From: FEN-1350 sp964386005
GTDB taxonomy: Bacteria; Planctomycetota; Phycisphaerae; Sedimentisphaerales; Anaerohalosphaeraceae
Assembly (NCBI GenBank): GCA_964386005.1
Contig: CAYLSB010000002.1
Span: 1 to 64,000, forward strand
Length of the DNA: 64,000 nucleotides
Direction of reading: 5' to 3'
Part shown: piece after piece, positions 32,714 to 41,147 of the stretch
Layout: the number at the start of each line of letters is the position of its first letter
Numbering within the stretch: position 1 is the stretch's first letter
Notes under the pieces: generated by a model
The model's database searches: none
What the model saw: only the letters and a program-made list of their open reading frames with translations
What the model was told of the DNA's origin: nothing
Made by a program: the position numbers and the translations under genes

Positions 32714-34978
32714 TTATTGTGCCCACGGCAGGGCAAGAAGCCATTCTTCCGAAAAGATGGCAAAATCACGAAAATCTACAATACCGTCGGAATTGGCGTC
32801 TCCAGTCAACGGCCAACGTCCTCGGCTGGCGTATGGTGTTCCGCCGTGAGCTCCCATGTTGATGCGACCGCCGTTGGGGACAGGTTCCAGTACGGGAATT
32901 TCCATCCAGTTTCCGGCGTCAATGCATGGACTGGTTTCTTCATCCAGAAGCCATAACCCGCTCTTGTCGGCGGGGAGATTGGGATCGTTAAAGGAACGAA
33001 ACCGTCCATACGATGAGAGAAGATGATAATCATGGTGTGCGGGATCGGCGAATCTCGGTCCCATGCCTTTTTGATATATTCCGACAACCTGTTCAGGCGT
33101 TAGAACCCGATCAAAAAGCATCACCTCGTCGATCTTGCCGTTGAACGTGTAACCGTTGTAGAAACCGCCGCGGAAACCAATGTACAGGTGGTTATTCAAC
33201 CGGGTCGGAAGTTCCGTAATGGGAGCGCCAAAGGGCGGCGAGATTTGCCGGATGCCGTTGTAATAAAATGTCGCCTGCAGGGTATTGCTGTTGAAGGTGA
33301 CCAGAACATGTTGCCATTGGCCCGTACGGATATTCGTGGAAGCGACCGCTCGGCCGTTATTGCCGTTATTTTCGACATCCAATCGCGGCTGAGTCTCATC
33401 GATTCCCAACATGTATTCCTTGTTGCTGACGCTTTCTACCTTGGACAGAATCGTATATTCCTCGCGATCCAGCGAACGGGGAAAGATCCATGCGCTGATG
33501 GAATAATCCCGATTCCCCAGACGGATGGCGCTGTTGTCCGGAACCAACACGTACCCCGTTTCCCCGTCAAATTCAAGGGCATTACCGACAATCCCCGTTG
33601 TCCAACTGGCCCCGGCGAGAATTCCATGGCTGGCGCCGACGCTATCCCGCGCCGTGGAACCATATCCTTCATCAAATTTCCACCATGCGACGGGTTGGGG
33701 GTCGATATCGTTTCGCATCCAGCTATACTGAGCTTGGCATTCGATATTCTCGCCATAGAAATCACCATAAACATTATTCCAGAAGATACAATTGGTGATC
33801 GTCGGATTGGCATCATCGTACGCGCGAACGCCGTACAGGTTGTCGGCAACGGTCAGATTTTTCAGGGTGGGACGACCGCCGCTGGTGACGGTCACCGAAT
33901 ACTGGCTGTTTCGGATGATCAAATTCCGCAAAACAGAGGAGGGTCCTTCGCCGGTATGAAATTCCACGGCGTGTCCCATCGGGGTTTCGAGAATCGCCGC
34001 GTCCGCGGCGCTGGCCACGGTGATGGCCTTGCCGAGGAAGTCGATGCCTTCGGAGTAAACCCCCGGCCAAACGAGGACCGTGTCGCCGTCAACGGCTTGA
34101 TGGATTGCCGCCTGAATGGTTGCCAAAGGGGCCTGCCGCGTCAGGCCGGCATTGGCGTCGTCGCCTCCGGTCCGATTGACATGCCAGGTACGCCCGGACC
34201 GATACAATCCCAGAATATCCGATTCGGAAAGGGCGTAATTGTAAATCCGGACATCATCGATCATGCCGTTCCAGTACCGTAAACCTCGCTCGGCATTTTC
34301 CCCGATCAGCAGGGGCCATGCGTTACGGTTGATTCTTCCTGTGGCGTTGACGGCCATATCGAGACGACCGTCAATATACAGAGCCAATCGTTGCCCGTCA
34401 TACGTTCCCACGGCGTGGTGCCATTGACCGTCATCGACCGGTAGGGTTCCATAGATATTCCCATAATCCGTTCCGGCAACCTGCACGCCGGAACAGGCAA
34501 ATTCGAGCGCGGAAGTCTCCACGGCTCGTTGAAGACGGAAACTACTGTCGCCTTTGGTGACAATCGCCTGAAACGGCCGATGAAACAGGACGACCTTGAT
34601 CCATGCGGCGACGGTGATCCGGTCACGGATCTGAAGGGCGGAAGAATTGCCGCAATCGATCTGATCGCCAATGCCGTCAAACAACAGGGCCCCTCCGATT
34701 CGGCCGTCAAACGGCATCCAGTGACGATCGGCGAGTAACAGTCCATCCATTCCGCCCACGGAGTCTTTGGCCGTGTTGCCGGAATATTCATCCAGTTTCC
34801 AGTGGGCCACCATCGATCCGGACGGAGGTATATCTTCCGGAGGCGGAACCGCGGGCGCACCCTGTCCGATTGCAGAGACGACGGAAACATCCGTGTCGGC
34901 CCCCCCGGCATAGGACATCAGGCCGGCAATCACCATCATCGCCATTAGCCCGAACGCATTGCCCATCGGCCATGACAT
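32714..34978 (-). CDS. Secreted protein with two LamG domains, a beta-helix and a dockerin-like end
   Basis: 754 residues with a signal peptide (MSWPMGNAFGLMAMMVIAGL). Order: LamG/concanavalin-like domain (about 55-265, VAHWKLDEYSGNTAKDSVGG), right-handed beta-helix (about 265-425, GDDANAGLTRQAPLATIQAA; TLKNLTVADNLYGVRAYDD), a second LamG (about 430-650, VAWWKFDEGYGSTARDSVGA), and a C-terminal calcium-binding dockerin-like repeat GDANSDGIVDFRDFAIFSEE, typical of this phylum. It probably binds or degrades carbohydrate at the cell surface. The ATG at 34978 has AGAGGA nine bases upstream and lies only 23 bases after the sigma-factor gene, so the two are cotranscribed and this is a likely target or partner. 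Confidence 0.87.
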   Translation of the reverse strand: MSWPMGNAFGLMAMMVIAGLMSYAGGADTDVSVVSAIGQGAPAVPPPEDIPPSGSMVAHWKLDEYSGNTAKDSVGGMDGLLLADRHWMPFDGRIGGALLFDGIGDQIDCGNSSALQIRDRITVAAWIKVVLFHRPFQAIVTKGDSSFRLQRAVETSALEFACSGVQVAGTDYGNIYGTLPVDDGQWHHAVGTYDGQRLALYIDGRLDMAVNATGRINRNAWPLLIGENAERGLRYWNGMIDDVRIYNYALSESDILGLYRSGRTWHVNRTGGDDANAGLTRQAPLATIQAAIHQAVDGDTVLVWPGVYSEGIDFLGKAITVASAADAAILETPMGHAVEFHTGEGPSSVLRNLIIRNSQYSVTVTSGGRPTLKNLTVADNLYGVRAYDDANPTITNCIFWNNVYGDFYGENIECQAQYSWMRNDIDPQPVAWWKFDEGYGSTARDSVGASHGILAGASWTTGIVGNALEFDGETGYVLVPDNSAIRLGNRDYSISAWIFPRSLDREEYTILSKVESVSNKEYMLGIDETQPRLDVENNGNNGRAVASTNIRTGQWQHVLVTFNSNTLQATFYYNGIRQISPPFGAPITELPTRLNNHLYIGFRGGFYNGYTFNGKIDEVMLFDRVLTPEQVVGIYQKGMGPRFADPAHHDYHLLSSYGRFRSFNDPNLPADKSGLWLLDEETSPCIDAGNWMEIPVLEPVPNGGRINMGAHGGTPYASRGRWPLTGDANSDGIVDFRDFAIFSEEWLLALPWAQ

Positions 34979-35001
34979 TACCACAGTTCCTCTCGAGTTG
35001 T

Positions 35002-36876
35002 CTATCCGGCGCTGTCGAGTTGCGCCAGATTCAAAAGCCACATCATCCCCATGGAATTACTGGTATGCTGGTACCGGGTCGGGCCGGGTTGTCGCCAGCC
35101 CTCCAGCGGCACCGGGGCGGCTTCATACATGAATTCCAGCACGCCAACATCCTTCCACTGATTTGCGGAATCCTGTGCCGACAAGAGGATCGTATCGATC
35201 CAGTCCCGGTTCATGTCAATCGTATAGGTCATGCGCAGCTTGCCGTTGTCGATCAAGACCTGAGAGCGATCCTGTTGTTTCGAAAGCCGAGATTGAAAAG
35301 CGATCTGGCGTTCGGCGGCATCGCGGCGAACGATATCGATTGTATGCAGTCCCAGCCATGGACGGAGAAGTCCGTCGAAGAAGCTTCCTCGTGGATACGT
35401 CGTCAGGGTTCGCTCCGACAGATGATACATATAGGTACCATCGATGTCGTCGGAGATCTGCAGGCGGTTGCCGATCTTCCATCGCAAGGAGGGGTTATAT
35501 TGATTCAAAGACGTATAATTCAGTGGGATAATCCCCTCACCTGTAACCGTCTCATTGCCGATTCGCCCCGATACCCGAAGACAAGCCCATCCACGTTTGT
35601 GCAAATCATCGCGAAGATCCTGAACCGTGACGCTGTCCGGCCAGTCGCACTGGAAATAGTCTTCGTTGAGCACATTGATATGACGCGTTGTCCATGGATG
35701 GCTCAGTCCGCCTTCCGAATCTTCGCGCGCGATAACCAGCAATCCTTTTTCGGCAGTGGAAATCGGTTCGAACGTCGGTTGTCGCCCATCCATGCGGGAC
35801 AGAAATTCGCCAAGTCGCGGCGAATCGGTTGGAAGCCTAACGATGGAAAGATCGGTATGCCACAGGTGGTAATTATTGATCGTTACGGCGTTGCGATCGC
35901 GATCATAATAATAATTGGCCGTGCCGTTTTGGAGCCATTGACAGATCGATTGCGGGCCGGCCCCGATGGGTTTGGTTCGCCGCATCATTACCGGACCGCC
36001 CGGACCCTGCGGGTAGAAATACCAGCAGGTGTTCACATGTTGGCCGCTCACGCTGGGCCCCGAATCGATATCGGATACAACGGCCGTCGGCGTGTCTGCC
36101 TGCCGGGATGTCATTGGTGGTAAAACGACCGATCCCGCCGCGATGATACTCGCCGCGGTCAATGTCGCCACTGCTGCCTTTCCCGTAATCACGGCCGTCG
36201 CCGCCGCGGCCAATCCCACTTCTGTTGTCGCCGCCGTAACTGTAATCTGTGCCGCCGCCGCTTTTGATGGCGCTGTCAGTTTACCGAACAAAACAAGGGC
36301 CCCCAGCAATGCGCCTCTGCCCAAACCGCGTCGTGTCAATTGCTTGGCCAGGGCGTTCTTGGCGCGGAAGAACAGCACGCGAGCGCTGAACTCAGTTCCC
36401 CCAATTTCCTCGGCGATCTCTGCGTAATCCATTTCTTCGTAACATCGCATCACCAGCACTTCACGATATCGGGGCTTCAGCGTGGACATGGATTCCACAA
36501 CCACATGCCGTAGTTCCTGGCCGACCATATCGGCGAAACCTTCCTGCCGATTCTCGCCTGCCAGCGTATGCTCGACGTCTTCCATCGACACATTCCGATG
36601 GGCCCGTTCGCGCGCGTAGTGATGATGAAGTTTGTTGATGGCGATCTTACGCAACCATGGCCAAAACCGGTCCTCCCTCTCCAGTTTATCCAGGAACTTA
36701 AACATTTCGATTAAACTCTCCTGTACCACATCTTGCGTTACGTCATGTTTGAAAGCGATTCGTTCAATATACACGGACAACCGTTCCCCGGCAACCTTAG
36801 CCAGACGATTCATATCGTCTTTGTTGCCGGTTCGGGCGCTGCGGACCAGAGCGGTTAAATCCGTGCTTTCCTGCAT
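35002..36876 (-). CDS. ECF sigma factor fused to a membrane-anchored C-terminal domain
   Basis: 624 residues. Residues 1-190 form an ECF sigma factor: sigma-2 with QDVVQESLIEMFKFLDKLER and FWPWLRKIAINKLHHHY, linker, and sigma-4 with LKPRYREVLVMRCYEEMDYA and EIAEEIGGTEFSARVLFFRA. After a basic patch come a hydrophobic stretch (about 193-206) and a long Ala/Thr-rich hydrophobic segment (about 215-260) likely to cross the membrane once or twice, then about 360 residues (DIDSGPSVSGQHVNTCWYFY to the end) that I cannot assign to a family. No separate anti-sigma gene is adjacent. The fusion suggests that the sigma factor is tethered and controlled by its own outer domain. It leads the LamG gene. Confidence 0.85.
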   Translation of the reverse strand: MQESTDLTALVRSARTGNKDDMNRLAKVAGERLSVYIERIAFKHDVTQDVVQESLIEMFKFLDKLEREDRFWPWLRKIAINKLHHHYARERAHRNVSMEDVEHTLAGENRQEGFADMVGQELRHVVVESMSTLKPRYREVLVMRCYEEMDYAEIAEEIGGTEFSARVLFFRAKNALAKQLTRRGLGRGALLGALVLFGKLTAPSKAAAAQITVTAATTEVGLAAAATAVITGKAAVATLTAASIIAAGSVVLPPMTSRQADTPTAVVSDIDSGPSVSGQHVNTCWYFYPQGPGGPVMMRRTKPIGAGPQSICQWLQNGTANYYYDRDRNAVTINNYHLWHTDLSIVRLPTDSPRLGEFLSRMDGRQPTFEPISTAEKGLLVIAREDSEGGLSHPWTTRHINVLNEDYFQCDWPDSVTVQDLRDDLHKRGWACLRVSGRIGNETVTGEGIIPLNYTSLNQYNPSLRWKIGNRLQISDDIDGTYMYHLSERTLTTYPRGSFFDGLLRPWLGLHTIDIVRRDAAERQIAFQSRLSKQQDRSQVLIDNGKLRMTYTIDMNRDWIDTILLSAQDSANQWKDVGVLEFMYEAAPVPLEGWRQPGPTRYQHTSNSMGMMWLLNLAQLDSAG

Positions 36877-37216
36877 ATCAATGCCACAACTTTGAGTCAG
36901 GTTCCAGTAATTTCGTAACGGTTTATTTACCCTTTTTTCTGCAAACGGATCCTTTCAAGCCACAAACGATAACCATTGTGATGATAATGGTTTGTATCGT
37001 GTCGAACAGGGAAATACCTCATACCCCACCCTACGAATTATACCACAATAGGGCCGAAAATTCACGACAAATCCGATTGATTGTAAGTTATTCAACGACA
37101 AATACTTAGGATTATTTTTCACAGCCCCCTTTTGCATCCTTTTGGGGCATGGTATCATAGGGTCGTTGAATATGAAAATCGGGGGAAACCACGCAATTAA
37201 AGAAAGGGAGCAGAGC
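36877..37216. other. Divergent intergenic region with leftward promoter and leader hairpin
   Basis: No gene is seen. A leftward extended -10 (TGGTATAAT, TATAAT at 37042-37037) could start the sigma-factor/LamG operon, leaving a leader of about 155 bases. In that leader, 36966-37000 folds into a hairpin: AACCATT with AATGGTT, and outside a bulge ACGAT with ATCGT. Rightward, no convincing promoter for 37217 is visible; TATCAT at about 37152 has a short spacer. Confidence 0.45.
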
Positions 37217-38650
37217 ATGGAAAACGGGCTGAATCGACGCGAGTTTTTGGGCGCAACTGCGGCGGCGGGAATGGTTTTGGTCGGCGGAAAGTGGATTTCA
37301 ACGACGGCCGCACAAGCCGGCAATCCGTGGCCTGCCCCGATGCCACCGGTCAAGATCTACAAAGTCTATGTCGGACGTACCGGCGATATCTACCTGTCCC
37401 GGCCACAGGGCGAGATCGAAAAATTTGAAAAGTACCTCGCCAATATCGAAAGAAAAATGAGCGACGTCAAATTCATCGGCGGCGATCTCGTTCCGCCTAC
37501 CGAAGCCAAGGCCGTGCTTCCCAAGCTCGCCGAGGCCGATGGACTGATTCTCTTCCATCTGTCCGGCCACGGAGGCGATGCACCCGGCCAGGCCATGGAC
37601 CAACTCGTCAATGCCGGCCTGCCCACCGTCGTCTTTTCCCAGCCCTACAGCGGTCACGGCTGGATGTACTTTCCCCGCTGGAATAAGGAAGGCAAAAAGG
37701 TTGTTCTTTTGCCCAGCAGCGACTGGAGCGACCTTGACCGCGTGGTCGGCCTGATGCGCGTCGGCCCCCACATGCGCAAATCCAAAATTCTCGTCGTTCG
37801 GGGCGCTCTTGGAACTGCCGCTGCCTGTGATTTCGCGCAGGTCAAGGCCAAACTCGGTACCGAGGTTATTCCCATTTCTGTTGATGAAACGCTGAAGGCA
37901 CACGAAGCGATCAGTCTCGATGCCGCCCAAGCCGAAGCTCAGGAATACTGGATCAGCAAGGCCCAAAAAATCATGGAGCCGACCACAGACGAGATCGTTA
38001 CCTCCGCCCGCTTCTATCTGGCCGTCAAAAACCTCATGCAGAAATACGGCGCTCAGGCCATTACCAGTTCCGAATGTATGGGCCGTCCGGCCAAGGGCTG
38101 CCTGACCTTTAGCAAGCTCAACGACCTGGGCCTGGTCGGCGCCTGCGAAGGCGATATCGACTCGACTCTGACGATGATGATGTTCAACTACGCATTCAAC
38201 GTGCCGGGTTTTATCACCGACCCTGTCTTTGACACCGCTCGCAACGCCCTGATCCACTTCCATTGTACCAGCGTCACCAAACTCGACGGGCCCAAAGGCG
38301 ATCGCATGCCCTTTACAATCCGTACCCAAACTGATAGCGGCAGGGGGGTCGCACTGCAGGTTGAAAACCGAGTCGGCCAGGAAGTCACCTGCGCCAAGTA
38401 CGTCAACCTCAACGACATGGCCTACTCCACCGGAAAGATCATCGAGGTGACGACCGATCCGCTGGGCTGCCGTACGCAATTCGTCACACAGGTTAAGGAC
38501 GCCAATAAGATGTTCCTCAACTGGGGAGCCGGCGTCGTCAATGGCGACATCATGACCATGCTCCATCGCGTCGTCTTCTACGGCAACTACGAAAAGAGTT
38601 TGGCCGAACTCGGAACCCTTATGGGCTTCAATGTCGTCGAAGAAGCGTGA
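37217..38650 (+). CDS. Tat-exported fucose/arabinose-isomerase-like protein
   Basis: 477 residues with a twin-arginine signal at the N-terminus (NRREFLGATAAAGMVLVGG). The rest resembles the fold of L-fucose/L-arabinose isomerases: an N-terminal alpha/beta part with LFHLSGHGGDAPGQAMDQLV and a C-terminal part with CEGDIDSTLTMMMFNYAFN and FHCTSVTKLDGPKGD. Such secreted isomerase-like proteins are common in Planctomycetota but I know of no proven reaction. Export in a folded state through Tat would suit a metal- or cofactor-bound enzyme. AAAGGGAG precedes the ATG at 37217; a longer frame from 37142 lacks a signal sequence. Codon choice is rich in C-ending codons, unlike the flanking genes from 24 to 36 kb. 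Confidence 0.78.
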   Translation: MENGLNRREFLGATAAAGMVLVGGKWISTTAAQAGNPWPAPMPPVKIYKVYVGRTGDIYLSRPQGEIEKFEKYLANIERKMSDVKFIGGDLVPPTEAKAVLPKLAEADGLILFHLSGHGGDAPGQAMDQLVNAGLPTVVFSQPYSGHGWMYFPRWNKEGKKVVLLPSSDWSDLDRVVGLMRVGPHMRKSKILVVRGALGTAAACDFAQVKAKLGTEVIPISVDETLKAHEAISLDAAQAEAQEYWISKAQKIMEPTTDEIVTSARFYLAVKNLMQKYGAQAITSSECMGRPAKGCLTFSKLNDLGLVGACEGDIDSTLTMMMFNYAFNVPGFITDPVFDTARNALIHFHCTSVTKLDGPKGDRMPFTIRTQTDSGRGVALQVENRVGQEVTCAKYVNLNDMAYSTGKIIEVTTDPLGCRTQFVTQVKDANKMFLNWGAGVVNGDIMTMLHRVVFYGNYEKSLAELGTLMGFNVVEEA

Positions 38651-39146
38651 TGATTGGATATTGAATATTGACTTTTGAATATTGTTCACGCCGGGACTGA
38701 ATCGCGGCGAATATGATTATCGGGTGGCAGCCACCGAGCTTGCGAGGTGGATGAGGTAAGCACGTTTCGTAAACCGCCCGTTTGTCCTTCCGGCGAAAGC
38801 GGGAATCCAATAGCCCCGAAGGGGCGGCAGAAATTGCCCGTGGTAGGAGCGGTTCGCGAACCGCCCATGTCATTCCAGCGAAAGCGTGGAAGCCCCCGGT
38901 TTCATTCCGGGGTTAACCGCCTCGGTTGTGTGTATATTGGACCGAGATTCACAGCGAGGTCAGATTGGCCAGGACTGCGGCCAGTTCCTCCGGAAGGACC
39001 GATGTGCACAACAATGCTGATCATTCCCGCGGGTGAACGAAAGAGGGTTTGAGAGAACCGTTCAGGGAAATTCGTTGCACGTCTTTGAAACTTCCGGAAT
39101 GAACTCAAATCTTCCGGAATTTCTATTATGGACCTACTGTATCCAT
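38651..39146. repeat. Mosaic of short palindromes and direct repeats, non-coding
   Basis: No gene is supported. In order: TTGAATATTG twice (38661-38670, 38675-38684); CCACC...GGTGG (38731-38750); TTCCGGCGAAAGCGGGAA (38788-38805); GCCCCGAAGGGGC (38813-38825); the perfect 16-base palindrome GCGGTTCGCGAACCGC (38849-38864); a second GCGAAAGCG copy (38878-38886) flanked by ATTCC/GGAA; CCCCGG...CCGGGG (38894-38912); and CTTCCGGAAT twice exactly 20 bases apart (39091, 39111). This density of REP-like units in one spacer suggests a collection point of small mobile repeats. Confidence 0.6.
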
Positions 39147-39219
39147 CTCCCCGAGTAGGGCTCGAACCTACGACCTGGCGGTTAACAGCCGCCCGCTCTA
39201 CCTATTGAGCTATCGGGGA
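39147..39219 (-). tRNA. tRNA-Asn (anticodon GTT)
   Basis: Read leftward, 73 bases fold into a cloverleaf: acceptor TCCCCGA/TCGGGGA, D stem GCTC/GAGC, anticodon stem GGCGG/CCGCC with loop CTGTTAA (anticodon GTT), variable AGGTC, T stem GTAGG/CCTAC with TTCGAGC loop, discriminator G. The 3' CCA is not encoded. A consensus promoter lies directly upstream; no T-run terminator is visible downstream. Confidence 0.95.
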
Positions 39220-39237
39220 AAACTCAATAAAAATATC

Positions 39238-39266
39238 ATTATGCGAATTTTCGGCCGATTTGTCAA
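39238..39266 (-). promoter_or_regulatory. Promoter of the tRNA-Asn gene
   Basis: Leftward TTGACA (39266-39261), 17 bp, CATAAT (39243-39238). Expected start about 12 bases before the tRNA 5' end. Confidence 0.85.
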
Positions 39267-39429
39267 GATCCTATGCATTTTTTTTCATTTGTGACGAATT
39301 TTGTCTGTCTTCTGGACAAAATCGTTTTCGTCCAGTAATATTTCAATTTTTGGGTCTCTCTCGTCATCGTACGTCTGGGGAATCCAAACGAAACTGATTC
39401 TGATCATGGAATTGGCCGAATAATCGGAT

Positions 39430-40290
39430 ATGGGAATTCAGATACCGGACATAGAAGATTTTACGATTATCAAGCACATCGGTGTGGGAGCCCGAACGCA
39501 GATATACCTTGCCGTCGATGAGCTGTCCGGCCAGACGGTGGCGCTCAAGCGGGCGATTGTGGAATCTCCGGAGGATTCACGGATTGTGGAACAAATGGAA
39601 ACGGAATACAAGGTTTCCCGGCATATTGATCATCCCTATATCCGTAAGTGCCTGAAATTGACCAAGATCCGCAAGTTGCTCCGAGTCAACGAAGTCTTGC
39701 TTTCGATGGAACATTTCAATGGCCAGAGTCTGGAGGATGGTCCGTCGTTAAGTCTCGGCGATATCCTCTTGGTATTTCGCATGATCGCGACGGGTCTCAA
39801 CGCCATGCATCAGAACGGTTTTGTCCATTGCGACATCAAGCCCAACAATATCCTCATCGGCAAGGATGGCGCCATCAAGATCATCGACCTCGGGCAGAGT
39901 TGTCGCATCGGAACCATCAAGACCCGTATTCAGGGAACGCCCGACTACATCGCTCCCGAACAGGTCAAACGTGAGCACCTCAGCCATCGGACCGATATAT
40001 TCAATCTTGGAGCCACGATGTACTGGGCGTTAACGGGGAAAAACGTTCCGACGCTGATCCCCAAAAAAACGGAATACGGAATGCCCGCCAGCCAGAAACG
40101 CGAATTTCGCCAACCCCATGAAGTCTATCGCCAGATTCCATTGGATGTATCGCAGCTTGTCATGGCGTGCGTTCAGGAAAAACCCGCCGATCGCCCCGCC
40201 AATATGGCTGAGATTATCGCCCGACTGGACGTGATGATCCGGCAGATCTTTGGCGGTAAACTCGCCAATACCGGCAAATCCAATGATTGA
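39430..40290 (+). CDS. Compact soluble Ser/Thr protein kinase
   Basis: 286 residues, a Hanks-type kinase domain with no membrane or sensor part. Seen: glycine loop IGVGARTQIYLA (17-28), ATP-binding Lys40 in VALKRA, catalytic HCDIKPNN (133-140; the usual HRD Arg is Cys, so a non-RD kinase), DLG (153-155) in place of DFG, and APE (175-177). These changes do not remove the catalytic Asp, Asn or metal Asp, so it should be active. The last eight bases overlap the start of a phosphoesterase gene in another frame, a sign of coupled synthesis of a kinase and a possible opposing phosphatase. Confidence 0.9.
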   Translation: MGIQIPDIEDFTIIKHIGVGARTQIYLAVDELSGQTVALKRAIVESPEDSRIVEQMETEYKVSRHIDHPYIRKCLKLTKIRKLLRVNEVLLSMEHFNGQSLEDGPSLSLGDILLVFRMIATGLNAMHQNGFVHCDIKPNNILIGKDGAIKIIDLGQSCRIGTIKTRIQGTPDYIAPEQVKREHLSHRTDIFNLGATMYWALTGKNVPTLIPKKTEYGMPASQKREFRQPHEVYRQIPLDVSQLVMACVQEKPADRPANMAEIIARLDVMIRQIFGGKLANTGKSND

Positions 40291-41119
40291 GCTTTGCCAA
40301 CAAGCCGCTCAGATCAATCGGCAATGTCCGTTACGAAGGGGCAATGTTCTTCATTTACCCGAAACCGGTCGCGTCCTTTTCGCCGGGGATATTCACGGCC
40401 ATCGCCGGAACTTTGAACGGATAGTCTCCTACGCCGATTTGGCCCACCATCCCGATACCCACCTGGTTCTACATGAAATTCTTCACGGAGGTCCGGAGGA
40501 TGAATTCGGCGGATGCCTGTCGTTTCAGCTTTATGAAGAAGCCCTCCGCTTCCAGATCCGGTTCCCCCATCAGGTCCATCTCATTCTTGGCAATCATGAT
40601 ACGGCCGTCATCAATGATTCCGACGTGATGAAATCCGGAAAGGAAATGAATCAGGCCATGAAGGCCGCCATGAAACGAGCGTACGGGGCCGAATACGAAT
40701 CCGTGATGCAATCGCTCCGCGATTATCTTCTCTCACAGCCCTTGGCGGTACGAACGCCGAACCGGATATGGATGAGCCATTCCCTTCCCGAAGATCGCGC
40801 CGTCGATTCATTCGATTCTGCGATTTTCGATCGTCCGATTTGTCCGGAGGATTGTCGTCGTGCCAACAATGCCTATCTGCTTACGTGGGGCCGTCGTCAT
40901 AGCCAAACCACATTGGACCGGTTCGCGAAAGCGCTCGACGTGGATATTTTCCTTCTCGGCCATCAACCGCAACCGTCCGGGTGGCATCGGGGTGGGAGTA
41001 ATTTGATCATTCTTGCCTCGGATCATAATCACGGCTGTATTATCGTTTTTGATCTCGACAAAATGTGGCGTACGGATACGCTGATCGACCGTTTAATTCC
41101 CCTGGCATCCATCGCTTGA
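40283..41119 (+). CDS. Calcineurin-like (PPP-type) metallophosphoesterase
   Basis: 278 residues with the metal-binding series of the family: GDIHGHRRNF (35-44), LHGGPEDE (about 68-74), LGNHDTAV (about 102-109), WMSHSLPED and LLGHQPQPSGWH. The layout resembles PPP-type protein phosphatases, so removal of phosphate from proteins is possible. The ATG at 40283 overlaps the kinase stop by eight bases; a TTG further upstream would run 40 bases into the kinase. Kinase and phosphatase in one transcript suggest a reversible phosphorylation switch whose target may be the glycosyltransferase that follows (inference). Confidence 0.85.
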   Translation: MIELCQQAAQINRQCPLRRGNVLHLPETGRVLFAGDIHGHRRNFERIVSYADLAHHPDTHLVLHEILHGGPEDEFGGCLSFQLYEEALRFQIRFPHQVHLILGNHDTAVINDSDVMKSGKEMNQAMKAAMKRAYGAEYESVMQSLRDYLLSQPLAVRTPNRIWMSHSLPEDRAVDSFDSAIFDRPICPEDCRRANNAYLLTWGRRHSQTTLDRFAKALDVDIFLLGHQPQPSGWHRGGSNLIILASDHNHGCIIVFDLDKMWRTDTLIDRLIPLASIA

Positions 41120-41147
41120 TGCGCAGTCCATTCACGGAGGTTTTCGG

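Noticed and set aside
33188..36123. Two long rightward frames (33188-34282 and 34870-36123) opposite the LamG and sigma-factor genes
   Set aside because: The leftward genes have clear domains and signals; the rightward frames show none and no start signals.
37298..38689. Long leftward open frame (463 codons) opposite the Tat-exported protein
   Set aside because: The rightward frame has a Tat signal, a ribosome-binding site and family similarity; the opposite frame shows only low-complexity residues caused by the C-ending codon bias of the real gene.
38747..39052. Open frame (101 codons) in the spacer before tRNA-Asn
   Set aside because: The translation consists of repeat-derived peptides such as MSFQRKRGSP that come from palindromic elements.
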